DNA from: JAWXVD01 sp044425705
GTDB taxonomy: Bacteria > Bacillota > Clostridia > Lachnospirales > Lachnospiraceae
Length of the DNA stretch: 52,283 nucleotides
Assembly: GCA_044425705.1 (NCBI GenBank)
Contig: JAWXVD010000010.1
Location: 1-52,283, forward strand
Direction: 5' to 3'
The notes under the pieces: model-generated
What the model saw: the letters and a program-made list of their open reading frames with translations, nothing else
What the model was told of the DNA's origin: nothing
Databases searched by the model: none
Part shown: in pieces, positions 23,826-32,081 of the stretch
How positions within the stretch are numbered: position 1 is the first letter of the stretch
Layout: each line of letters opens with the position of its first letter
Position numbers and translations under genes: made by a program

Positions 23826-25436
23826 ATGAAGATTAAAAAAAATAATACGATGAATCATACTTTTTATATGATTGTACTTTTTATATTATTTGCATATCGC
23901 ATTACATTTGTTAATCGCATTGGTGATTTAGGAAATGGATATTTTGCTATTGCATTTGAATTTGCATTGTTATTTTACATTTTATTTTTATTGCCATTAT
24001 TTGGAACAGTATATAAAATGATGAATGCTAGGATACAATTAAAACAATATAAATTAGTACATCAAATTTTCAATGTTTCTCTTTTATATGTTTTAATAAT
24101 AGGAACTTTTTCTGTGGTTTGTACGTACTTTTTGGGTGGATTTTTTATGGAAACTTTGTTTCATGCACAATATGCCACTCTTGCTTTTAAATATATGGGT
24201 TTTGTTCTGTTAATGCTAGGTGTAATTCATGTGTTATTAGCATATTTTCGAGCTATGGGAGGCTCTATTCAAATTAAAATTTCCTGTATCGTTGGTATCC
24301 TTGTTGTGATTATTACATCATATTTTAGTGTTGGAATGTTACAAGAAGAAGGGTTGAAAATTTCAGCATTGTTACAGAATGAAGAATTTGAATATGGATT
24401 TATGGCTATGGGAGGAACCATTGCTCTTCTTGTGGCATCTGTAGTGATTGCAATAGTTCTAGTGTTAATCTATGTGATCAACACTGATTTTAGAAAAAAA
24501 AGAATGGCAAGTGACAAATCAAAAACCAAATTGAAAATTTTATTTATCTTAAAAGAAATCTTAATTAATAATGCAAAAGCTACCAGTATAAGTTGTTTTT
24601 ATACTTGTATTACAATAGTTTATTTATTTTTATATCAAGTATTACAACAATCAAATGATAGAACGCACATTACCCAGATAGGAATTTTTTATGGTTATGC
24701 ATATATAGTTGTCCAGTTTTTTGTATTGTTGTTATTTGTTGTATTTCAATCAGAATCTAAAAATTTAAAAAGTGAACTGACGGAATATGCGAAAAGAACA
24801 ATTAATATTAATAGTGCAATAAAGCGAATATTTATATATAGTTTGTTTTTGGGCATCACCTTATTTATCATGGGGAACACTATTTTAGTAGTGTTATTTC
24901 AGTCAAGCAATATTATTGTAAGCAATATAATGGCAATCGGAAGTATTATTGTGATATTTAGTTACTTATCCTATTATTTGCATATGTTTTTATGTTATTT
25001 GCAAAAAAAACAACATGCTATCATGGCTACTGGTATTTGCTTTGCCTTAGGGATTGTAATCACAATTGGCATATTGTTAGGAACCGATTATGGAATTCAG
25101 AGTCTTTTTATAGGTGGATGTGTTTTCTTTGTTAGTTCCTCAATTATTAATTTAATATTAGTACAAAAAGTAACTAGACGTTCTGTTAACTATATGTCCA
25201 CATTTGGCATACCTATCCTAGGTGGTTTAGCTGTCATTGTGGTTCAAATAATTTTTGTTAAACTATTATCAAATGTAATAGGTGATGTGTTTACATTGCT
25301 AATAGGTATCTTAATTAGTCTGATTTTATATATTATTTTCTTGTTACGTTTTAAATGTATTCAAAAAAAAGACTTAAGACATACCGTTGGAGGAATGATG
25401 ATAGAAAAAATTGCACATTCACTCCACATAATATAG
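23826..25436 (+). CDS. Polytopic membrane protein of the MOP flippase superfamily (SpoVB/MurJ-like)
   Basis: A 536-residue, strongly hydrophobic protein with about 12-14 helices. The first third resembles SpoVB/MurJ/Wzx flippases: a ~40-residue amphipathic loop (MNARIQLKQYKLVHQIFNV) between helices and a helix ending in AYFRAMGGS, the equivalent of the RGYFQGMG motif. Such proteins flip lipid-linked saccharides (lipid II in MurJ). The C-terminal half is divergent. The ribosome binding site is distant (AAAGGA about 14 bases upstream). I cannot tell lipid II from another substrate; the sporulation genes nearby make a spore-cortex role possible. Confidence 0.65.
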   Translation: MKIKKNNTMNHTFYMIVLFILFAYRITFVNRIGDLGNGYFAIAFEFALLFYILFLLPLFGTVYKMMNARIQLKQYKLVHQIFNVSLLYVLIIGTFSVVCTYFLGGFFMETLFHAQYATLAFKYMGFVLLMLGVIHVLLAYFRAMGGSIQIKISCIVGILVVIITSYFSVGMLQEEGLKISALLQNEEFEYGFMAMGGTIALLVASVVIAIVLVLIYVINTDFRKKRMASDKSKTKLKILFILKEILINNAKATSISCFYTCITIVYLFLYQVLQQSNDRTHITQIGIFYGYAYIVVQFFVLLLFVVFQSESKNLKSELTEYAKRTININSAIKRIFIYSLFLGITLFIMGNTILVVLFQSSNIIVSNIMAIGSIIVIFSYLSYYLHMFLCYLQKKQHAIMATGICFALGIVITIGILLGTDYGIQSLFIGGCVFFVSSSIINLILVQKVTRRSVNYMSTFGIPILGGLAVIVVQIIFVKLLSNVIGDVFTLLIGILISLILYIIFLLRFKCIQKKDLRHTVGGMMIEKIAHSLHII

Positions 25437-25499
25437 TTAAAAAGGCATGTGAGTATAATTTTTGAAAAATACGCTGATACTATTTAAAAAGGAGATTTT

Positions 25500-25931
25500 A
25501 TGAAACTTTTAAAATGTATCAGTTTATTTTGTATTTATCCATTGTGCATGTTTTTCTTAGGCATTTATAGTACAGCCTTCGTACTTGATCATGACACCAA
25601 AAGCAACGATGAAATGAATTATGAAAATACAGTAGAAGAAAAAAAGCTAGAGCTTACAGAGGATGAAGTTACAGAAGATGATAAAGATTATGAAATCGAA
25701 AATGTAGAAGAAGTTCATTCCAATAGTGTAGAAAATGAGAAGAATTTTTACTATTTAAAGGTAGAAAACCATTATATTACAGTATATGAAAGTGATGGTA
25801 ATACTATTTTTATTCATACAGATATTATGTTAGATGATTTGCCAGAAAAAGCACAACAAGAAATTATAGATGTAAAACTCATTAAAAATTCACAAGATTT
25901 ATATGATTTTCTAGAAGCATATTCTAGTTAA
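25500..25931 (+). CDS. Small secreted or anchored protein with a BofC C-terminal-like domain
   Basis: 143 residues. A hydrophobic N-terminal segment (~4-28) acts as signal or anchor. A very acidic linker (~32-80) precedes a ~55-residue domain (FYYLKVENHYITVY, LDDLPEKAQQEI, DLYDFLEAYSS) like the C-terminal domain of the sporulation protein BofC. In Bacillus BofC sits in the intermembrane space of the forespore and controls the SpoIVB protease. Only this domain matches; the N-terminal BofC domain is absent, so the role may differ. AAAGGAG lies 6 bases before the ATG. Confidence 0.65.
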   Translation: MKLLKCISLFCIYPLCMFFLGIYSTAFVLDHDTKSNDEMNYENTVEEKKLELTEDEVTEDDKDYEIENVEEVHSNSVENEKNFYYLKVENHYITVYESDGNTIFIHTDIMLDDLPEKAQQEIIDVKLIKNSQDLYDFLEAYSS

Positions 25932-25960
25932 AGTTATAAGAGAAGAAGAGGAAAATTAAA

Positions 25961-27223
25961 TTGAATAAAATAGCAATTATCGGTGGTGGTGCATCAGGAA
26001 TGATGGCTGCAATTACAGCGGCTAAAGCAGGTGCTTCTGTCACTATTTTTGAGAAGAAAGAAAGAATTGGAAAAAAAATTCTAGCAACAGGTAATGGGAA
26101 ATGTAATTTTTCTAACATGTATTTAACTGATGCAGAATATCACAGCAACAGTTGTCATGATTTAATGATTTATTTTGAACAATTTGGGGTTAAGGACTGT
26201 ATTTCATTTTTTCAAAAACTTGGCATGTTAATAAAAGATAAGAATGGCTATTTGTATCCTGCTTCTGAGCAGGCATCTACAGTATTAGATGTTTTACGTA
26301 TTGCCTTGGATGAGTATGGCGTTACTGTAAAGGTAAATATATCAGACATTTCAATTGTTGGCAAAAATAATAAATTTATACTTCATACAAAAGAAGGTAG
26401 TACTGATTTTGATAAAGTTATTTTATGTTGCGGCAGTATGGCTGGAGAAAAGTCATCTAGTAAAGAGTCTTTAAAATCAAATAAAAGTAAAACTTCTATG
26501 AAGCTACACCTAACTAACCAATACAAACATGCTATTGATTTAGGACATCACATGGTGCCTATTGTACCGGCACTGGTTCAACTCCGTTGTAAAGAAGAAT
26601 TCTTTAAAGCAATATCTGGAGTACGTACAGATGCGTCTATTAGCCTATTTATTGACGGAAAATTTATGGTAAAAGAAAGAGGAGAAATTCAGTTGACTGA
26701 TTATGGTATTTCTGGTATTCCTACATTTCAATTGAGTAGAACCGCTGCCTATGCCATCAAAGAAAAAAAGAATGTACATATTCTCATAGATTTTTTCTCT
26801 GATTATACAGAAGAAGGCTTACATGATTTAATAATAGAACGATTAAAAAATGCAAAAAATAAAACAGTAGAAGAATTTTTTGTGGGACTATTAACAAAAA
26901 AACTATGCATGTTATCTATGAAGCTAGGTGGATTAAAAGTAAACGAAAAAATAAAAAATATAGATAAAACCAAGATTATGCAAGCAATCCAAAAAATGAA
27001 GCAATTGAAAGTAACAGTTATAACTACAAATCCATTTGAAAATGCGCAAGTTTGTGCAGGAGGCATTTCTATGACAGAAGTGAATGACCATTTAGAGTCA
27101 AAATTAGTGCCTAATCTCTATTTTGCAGGAGAAATATTAGATGTAGATGGTAGATGTGGTGGCTATAATTTACAATGGGCCTGGACAAGTGGTTATATTG
27201 CGGGAAATGAAGCTGCAAAATAA
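25961..27223 (+). CDS. HI0933/BaiN-family flavoprotein (NAD(P)/FAD-dependent oxidoreductase)
   Basis: 420 residues with an N-terminal dinucleotide site IIGGGASGMMAA (6-17) and the family signature KKILATGNGKCNFSN. The C-terminus has AGGISMTEV, FAGEILDVDGRCGGYN and LQWAWTSGYIAG. This family is widespread and mostly uncharacterised; one clostridial member (BaiN) acts on bile acids, which must not be assumed here. The start is TTG 25961, nine bases after GAGGA; no nearby ATG precedes the FAD motif. Confidence 0.88.
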   Translation: MNKIAIIGGGASGMMAAITAAKAGASVTIFEKKERIGKKILATGNGKCNFSNMYLTDAEYHSNSCHDLMIYFEQFGVKDCISFFQKLGMLIKDKNGYLYPASEQASTVLDVLRIALDEYGVTVKVNISDISIVGKNNKFILHTKEGSTDFDKVILCCGSMAGEKSSSKESLKSNKSKTSMKLHLTNQYKHAIDLGHHMVPIVPALVQLRCKEEFFKAISGVRTDASISLFIDGKFMVKERGEIQLTDYGISGIPTFQLSRTAAYAIKEKKNVHILIDFFSDYTEEGLHDLIIERLKNAKNKTVEEFFVGLLTKKLCMLSMKLGGLKVNEKIKNIDKTKIMQAIQKMKQLKVTVITTNPFENAQVCAGGISMTEVNDHLESKLVPNLYFAGEILDVDGRCGGYNLQWAWTSGYIAGNEAAK

Positions 27224-27235
27224 TATAGTTATATA

Positions 27236-27321
27236 GGTTGAAAAATAAGATTTTTCAACCAGCAATTTGTCTCTTTGAGCCAAAGTTGCCAAGCTGAGAA
27301 AAAGTGATGCTTATTAATATG
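27236..27321 (+). repeat. Dispersed leader element, copy B (upstream of the COG2509 flavoprotein)
   Basis: Hairpin GGTTGAAAAAT (27236-27246), loop AAG, ATTTTTCAACC (27250-27260): same size and loop as copy A with both strands of the distal stem changed (GGTTG/CAACC against GTGTG/CACAC). Segment 27261-27294 matches 20904-20938 with a few changes. The leader block starts at 27295 (TGAGAAAAAGTGATG) and ends with ATG 27319, which opens a four-codon frame. Confidence 0.75.
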
Positions 27322-27333
27322 AAAATGAAGTGA
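27319..27333 (+). other. Four-codon upstream frame (MKMK-stop) in leader copy B
   Basis: ATG 27319 is the position used as the start in the other leader copies, but here the frame stops after four codons (TGA 27331-27333). The next ATG, six bases later (27340), starts the flavoprotein gene. The sequence GTGAGG spanning this stop can serve as ribosome binding site for 27340, so re-initiation is plausible. Confidence 0.45.
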
Positions 27334-27339
27334 GGAATT

Positions 27340-28944
27340 ATGATACGAATCGGACAAATAAAATTATCAATAGATCATACAGATGAAAATTTACGAAAAA
27401 AAGTAGCTAAAACACTAAAGATATCATCGGAACAGATTTTAGAATTACATATCAGAAAACAATCTATCGATGCAAGAAAAAAAGATAATATTCAATTTAG
27501 TTATTGCATTGATGTGAAAACAAAACAGGATGCGCAAATTGTTAAAAGGTGCAAGAACAATCAGATAACATTAATTCAACCTAAAAAATATAGTTTTCCT
27601 AGCTGCGGAGAAGAAATTCTAACAAATAAACCAATTATTATAGGCATGGGACCTGCTGGTTTATTCTGCGCATATATGCTGGCTAAACACGGATATCAAC
27701 CGATTTTATTTGATCGAGGGAAAGCTGTTGAAGATCGAATTTTAGATGTAGAAACATTTTGGGAAGGTGGGAAATTAAATCCAGATTCTAACACACAATT
27801 TGGTGAAGGTGGTGCTGGTACCTTTTCTGATGGGAAGCTTAACACTTTAGTGAAAGATAAAGATGGTAAAAATCAAGAAGTTTTAAATATATTCGTAGCC
27901 CATGGTGCACCGAAGAACATAATCTATAAAAACAAACCTCATATTGGTACCGATATTCTTGTAGATGTAGTTAGGAATATGAGAAATGAAATCCTTCGTT
28001 ACGGAGGAAAAATACATTTTGAGAGTAAAGTTACAGAATTGTTAATAAAAAACAATAGGGTAGAAGGTATTCTTTTGGAAAACGGAATGAAATATTCTTC
28101 CTCAGTCATTGTATTAGCAATTGGTCACAGTGCAAGGGATACTTTCCATATGTTACATGAAAAGAAGATTCCAATGGATGCGAAATCCTTTGCAGTAGGG
28201 TTTCGAGTAGAACATCCACAAGAGTTAATTAATATTTCACAATACGGAGTGAAGAGTTCTCAGCATTTAGAGGCTGCTGATTATAAAGTTGTTGCAAAAA
28301 CGTCAAATGGTCGTGGTACTTATTCATTCTGTATGTGCCCAGGAGGCTATGTGGTTAATGCCAGTAGCGAAGAGGGAAGGCTTTGTGTAAATGGAATGAG
28401 TTATAGTAAACGTGATAGTAAAAATGCAAATAGTGCTATTATAGTAGGTGTCACGCCTGAAGATTTCGGATCTGACGATCCTTTAGCAGGTATTCATTTC
28501 CAAAGACAATTAGAAGAAAAGGCATATCAATTAGGGAATGGAAAAATTCCTGTAGAATATTTAAAAGATTTTTCTGGTATAGAAAAGGGAAATAGTAAAA
28601 TTGGAGAAGGTTTTACACCTTGTATGAAGGGAAAATATGTATTTGCACCAATACATCATATACTTCCCGATGAGTTAAATCGATCATTTTTGGAAGGAAT
28701 GGAACATTTTAACCGTATGATACCTGGTTTTTCTGACGATTACTGCCTTGTTTCTGGAATAGAAAGCAGGACTTCTTCACCTATAAGAATTCACAGAGAT
28801 ACGCAAACTATGGAGTCTGTAATTAGTGGCCTTTATCCATGTGGAGAAGGTGCAGGATATGCCGGTGGCATTACATCAGCAGCAATGGATGGAATCAGTG
28901 TTGCAGAAACTATTGCAAAACGATATCAAAGTAGTGTAAAATAA
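27340..28944 (+). CDS. COG2509-type FAD-dependent dehydrogenase, function unknown
   Basis: 534 residues. A ~95-residue N-terminal domain (lysine-rich, related to the N-terminus of this family only) precedes the FAD site IIGMGPAGLFCAY (100-112). Family motifs are NTQFGEGGAGTFSDGKL (in parts QFGEGGAG and TFSDGKLNT), KPHIGTDIL, CMCPGGYVVNAS and the C-terminal PCGEGAGYAGGI. Members are common in Firmicutes and lack an established substrate. It follows another flavoprotein gene, but the two are separated by leader element B. Confidence 0.88.
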   Translation: MIRIGQIKLSIDHTDENLRKKVAKTLKISSEQILELHIRKQSIDARKKDNIQFSYCIDVKTKQDAQIVKRCKNNQITLIQPKKYSFPSCGEEILTNKPIIIGMGPAGLFCAYMLAKHGYQPILFDRGKAVEDRILDVETFWEGGKLNPDSNTQFGEGGAGTFSDGKLNTLVKDKDGKNQEVLNIFVAHGAPKNIIYKNKPHIGTDILVDVVRNMRNEILRYGGKIHFESKVTELLIKNNRVEGILLENGMKYSSSVIVLAIGHSARDTFHMLHEKKIPMDAKSFAVGFRVEHPQELINISQYGVKSSQHLEAADYKVVAKTSNGRGTYSFCMCPGGYVVNASSEEGRLCVNGMSYSKRDSKNANSAIIVGVTPEDFGSDDPLAGIHFQRQLEEKAYQLGNGKIPVEYLKDFSGIEKGNSKIGEGFTPCMKGKYVFAPIHHILPDELNRSFLEGMEHFNRMIPGFSDDYCLVSGIESRTSSPIRIHRDTQTMESVISGLYPCGEGAGYAGGITSAAMDGISVAETIAKRYQSSVK

Positions 28945-28966
28945 AAAGGTTAAGGAAAGGGTTGTA

Positions 28967-29038
28967 GGTTGAAGAATCAGATTTTTCAACCAGCTATTTG
29001 AACCTTGTTATACAATGAGAAAGTGATGGTATAGAATG
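28967..29038 (+). repeat. Dispersed leader element, copy C (upstream of proB)
   Basis: Hairpin GGTTGAAGAAT (28967-28977), loop CAG, ATTTTTCAACC (28981-28991), with one G-U. AGC follows, then a diverged and shortened middle (28995-29015), then the leader block TGAGAAAGTGATG from 29016 and ATG 29036. Confidence 0.65.
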
Positions 29039-29893
29039 AAAAATTTCAGAGAACATATGAAAGATAAACAAAGGATCGTAATTAAAATAGGTTCTTCATC
29101 TCTTCAACATCCTGAAACAGGGGATTTAGACTATATAAAAATGGATGTTTTGGTAAGAGAATTATGTAATTTAAGGAATCAAGGTAAAGATGTAATTTTA
29201 GTAACCTCAGGAGCTATCGCAGTAGGTAAAAAGGCAATTGGATTAGGAAAGGAACAAAATCCCGATCATCTTGGATATAAACAAGCATGTGCAGCTGTTG
29301 GACAAGCAAGGTTAATGATGACCTATCAAAAAATGTTTGCAGAATATAATCAAGTAGCAGCACAAATTCTGATGACTAAAAATACCATAGTGGATAATTT
29401 GAATCGATATAACGCATACAACACCTTTAGTGAATTATTGGATTTAGGTGTTATACCGATTGTAAATGAAAATGATACCGTTGCTACTTATGAAATTGAA
29501 ATTGGCGATAATGATACATTATCAGCAATTGTTGCTGCATTAGTAGGGGCTGACTTGTTATTGCTATTATCCGATATTGATGGTTTATATACAGATGATC
29601 CACGACAAAATGCAGAGGCAGAATTTTTAGAAGTGGTAGAAGAATTAACAGATGAGTTGCTAGATATGGGTAAACCATCTACTGGAAGTAATGTAGGAAC
29701 TGGTGGCATGAATACAAAACTAATTGCAGCTAAAATAGCGATGAGTTCTGGGGCAGATATGGTCATTGCCAATAGTGAAGACATTCGCATTATTCACAGG
29801 ATTATGGATGGCCGTAATCTAGGAACACTTTTTGTAAATAAAAAAAATGAATATTTTGATTTACCTAATTTTGTAGATCAATTACATAAATAG
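29036..29893 (+). CDS. proB: Glutamate 5-kinase (amino-acid kinase domain only)
   Basis: First step of proline synthesis, phosphorylating glutamate. 285 residues: complete amino-acid kinase fold with VIKIGSSSLQ, LVTSGAIAVGKK, PIVNENDTVAT and GTGGMNTKLIAAKIA, but no C-terminal PUA domain (the E. coli enzyme has ~370 residues). The PUA-less form is normal in many Firmicutes. The start follows leader copy C. proA lies 0.9 kb downstream, separated by two unrelated genes. Confidence 0.94.
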   Translation: MKNFREHMKDKQRIVIKIGSSSLQHPETGDLDYIKMDVLVRELCNLRNQGKDVILVTSGAIAVGKKAIGLGKEQNPDHLGYKQACAAVGQARLMMTYQKMFAEYNQVAAQILMTKNTIVDNLNRYNAYNTFSELLDLGVIPIVNENDTVATYEIEIGDNDTLSAIVAALVGADLLLLLSDIDGLYTDDPRQNAEAEFLEVVEELTDELLDMGKPSTGSNVGTGGMNTKLIAAKIAMSSGADMVIANSEDIRIIHRIMDGRNLGTLFVNKKNEYFDLPNFVDQLHK

Positions 29894-29905
29894 TGGAAAG
29901 GAAGC

Positions 29906-30139
29906 ATGAATCATATGGGGATTGAAAGTAAAATACCAAGAATTAATGAATTATATAATAAAGCGAAAACAGAAGGTTTAACAGAGTCTGAAAAAAAAGA
30001 ACAACAAGAATTACGAAGTGAATATATAGCGAATGTACGTGCTAATTTACGAGGACAATTGAATAACGTTAGTATTCAAGAAAAAGATGGAAGCATCACT
30101 AACCTTGGAGAGAAATATGGAGACAAAAAAACACATTAG
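29906..30139 (+). CDS. DUF896 family (YnzC-like) small protein
   Basis: 77 residues, helical hairpin, with the family signature IPRINELYNKAKTEGLTE and ELRSEYIANVRANLRGQL. Bacillus YnzC is under LexA control near the SOS-inhibitor YneA, but its function is unclear. ATG 29915 is a possible alternative start. The end overlaps the next gene by 23 bases. Confidence 0.9.
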   Translation: MNHMGIESKIPRINELYNKAKTEGLTESEKKEQQELRSEYIANVRANLRGQLNNVSIQEKDGSITNLGEKYGDKKTH

Positions 30140-30707
30140 AAAAGAAGCCTTATTAAAACGTAATCAATTATCACTAGAAGATAGGAGCGTTTTTAGTAAA
30201 AAGATTTGTGAAACATTAATGGCTAAAGAATTCTTTCAAAAAGCAGATGTCATTTTAACTTATTTATCTTATCAAAGTGAGGTTGCAACAGATACTATTA
30301 TCAACTATAGTTTATCCCAAGGAAAAGAAGTCTTTGCACCGAAAGTCATTGAACGCTCAGATTTTCCATACATGGAATTTTATAAAGTTCAAAATATGAA
30401 TGAAATAATGATAGGATATAAGGGAATAAGAGAGCCTTATTCTGAGGAAAATCAGAAATTTTCATATGAAGTGGATGCAGAAAAAAAACATAAACGTGTG
30501 GTGATGATTATGCCAGGTGTCGCATTTTCAAAAGATCGTGTAAGAATCGGCTATGGAAAAGGTTTTTATGACTATTATTTGTCACAAAAAATTCAGATTT
30601 ATACTGTTGCATTTTCTTATGAATGTCAAATATATCATAATATTCAAAGTGAAGAGTATGATATGAAACCATATGAAATTATTACTGAATGTAGAGAATT
30701 TTCATAG
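30117..30707 (+). CDS. 5-formyltetrahydrofolate cyclo-ligase
   Basis: Recovers 5-formyl-THF to 5,10-methenyl-THF using ATP. From ATG 30117 it has 196 residues, the usual size: KKHIRKEALLKRNQLS at the start, ILTYLSYQSEVAT in the middle, and the nucleotide/product loop RIGYGKGFYDYYL. TTGGAGAG lies about five bases before ATG 30117. An in-frame ATG at 30087 would run 53 bases into the preceding gene and lacks a binding site. Together with fhs it supports active folate one-carbon metabolism. Confidence 0.92.
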   Translation: METKKHIRKEALLKRNQLSLEDRSVFSKKICETLMAKEFFQKADVILTYLSYQSEVATDTIINYSLSQGKEVFAPKVIERSDFPYMEFYKVQNMNEIMIGYKGIREPYSEENQKFSYEVDAEKKHKRVVMIMPGVAFSKDRVRIGYGKGFYDYYLSQKIQIYTVAFSYECQIYHNIQSEEYDMKPYEIITECREFS

Positions 30708-30757
30708 AGTATACAAAGTAATCGTACTACCAGTTAAGAAAGGATAGGTGTTTTGTG

Positions 30758-31999
30758 ATGTCATTACAGGAAATGGGTAAAAAAGCAATAACAGCAAAAT
30801 ATATGTTACAAAAACTTTCCACAAAAGAAAAAAATTCACTTTTATTAGCTGTAGCAGATGGACTAACAAGGGATACAGCACTGATTTTAGCAGCAAACAA
30901 TGAGGATATTATCAATGGAGAAAAAAAAGGTATGCATCCAGGATTGCTGGATCGACTTCGTTTGAATGAAAGTCGTATTCAAGCCATGAGTGAGGGGTTA
31001 CGTCAAATCGCTGACTTGCCAGATCCAGTGGGAGAAATTATGGAGGAATTCGTACCTGCTAATGGATTACATATATCTAAAATGAGGGTTCCATTGGGTG
31101 TTGTGGGAATTATTTACGAATCTAGGCCTAACGTGACAGCTGATGCCTTTGGACTTTGCTTTAAAACTGGTAACGGTGTGATTTTAAAAGGTGGCAGTGA
31201 TGCCATTCACTCTAATAGTGCTATTACCAAAAGTATGCAAGGCTCTTTAGAAAGAGAAGGCATTTCAGGTGATGTTGTCCAATTGATAGAAGATACTAGC
31301 AGAAGTGTAACTGCTGAATTTATGAAATGTAATCAATTCGTAGATGTATTAATTCCACGAGGTGGGGCTGGTTTGATCCAAATGGTTGTGGAAAATGCCA
31401 CCATACCTGTCATTGAAACAGGAACAGGTAATTGCCATATATATGTGGATGAATTTGCGGATTTGGAAAAAGCCATTCCTATTATCATAAATGCTAAAAC
31501 ACAAAGAATTGGAGTCTGCAATGCCTGTGAATCTTTAGTCATTCACGAAAATATGAAAGATTTGATATTACCTGAGCTGGAGAAAGTTTTACAAGAACGA
31601 AATGTTGAAATTCGTGGTGACGAAAAAGTCCAAGAAACCATAGTATGCATCCCAGCAACTGTTGATGATTATGGAAAAGAGTATTTAGATTATATTATTT
31701 CAATGAAAGTGGTATCTTCAGTAGAGGAAGCAATTACACATATTAATCAATATAATACAAAACATTCTGATGCTATTATTACTGAAAATAAGGAAGTTGC
31801 AAATCAGTTTTTGAATCAAGTAGATTCTTCCTGCGTATATGTAAATGCATCTACCCGATTTACAGATGGATTTGAATTTGGATTTGGTGCAGAAATAGGA
31901 ATAAGTACACAAAAACTTCATGCTAGAGGACCAATGGGATTAAAAGAATTGACCACGTATAAATATTTAATTGAAGGAAATGGTCATATTCGCCAGTAA
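30758..31999 (+). CDS. proA: Glutamate-5-semialdehyde dehydrogenase (gamma-glutamyl phosphate reductase)
   Basis: Second step of proline synthesis, NADPH-dependent. About 413 residues. Aldehyde-dehydrogenase fold with ISKMRVPLGVVGIIYESRP, in parts MRVPLGVVGI and YESRPNVT, LKGGSDAIHSN, the catalytic cysteine in IGVCNACESLVIH and C-terminal ASTRFTDGFEFGFGAEIG (ASTRFTDG, EFGFGAEIG). GTG 30755 directly precedes ATG 30758; AAAGGATAGG lies upstream. Confidence 0.95.
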   Translation: MSLQEMGKKAITAKYMLQKLSTKEKNSLLLAVADGLTRDTALILAANNEDIINGEKKGMHPGLLDRLRLNESRIQAMSEGLRQIADLPDPVGEIMEEFVPANGLHISKMRVPLGVVGIIYESRPNVTADAFGLCFKTGNGVILKGGSDAIHSNSAITKSMQGSLEREGISGDVVQLIEDTSRSVTAEFMKCNQFVDVLIPRGGAGLIQMVVENATIPVIETGTGNCHIYVDEFADLEKAIPIIINAKTQRIGVCNACESLVIHENMKDLILPELEKVLQERNVEIRGDEKVQETIVCIPATVDDYGKEYLDYIISMKVVSSVEEAITHINQYNTKHSDAIITENKEVANQFLNQVDSSCVYVNASTRFTDGFEFGFGAEIGISTQKLHARGPMGLKELTTYKYLIEGNGHIRQ

Positions 32000-32081
32000 A
32001 TGGATGAAAGAAAATAGCCTTGACAAATATTATAAATAATATAGAACTGTCAGTGGCAATAGTATAGAAATGAGAGGAATC

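Noticed and set aside
29484..29790. Two overlapping minus-strand frames inside proB
   Set aside because: Composition is that of antisense shadow of a conserved kinase; no ribosome binding site.
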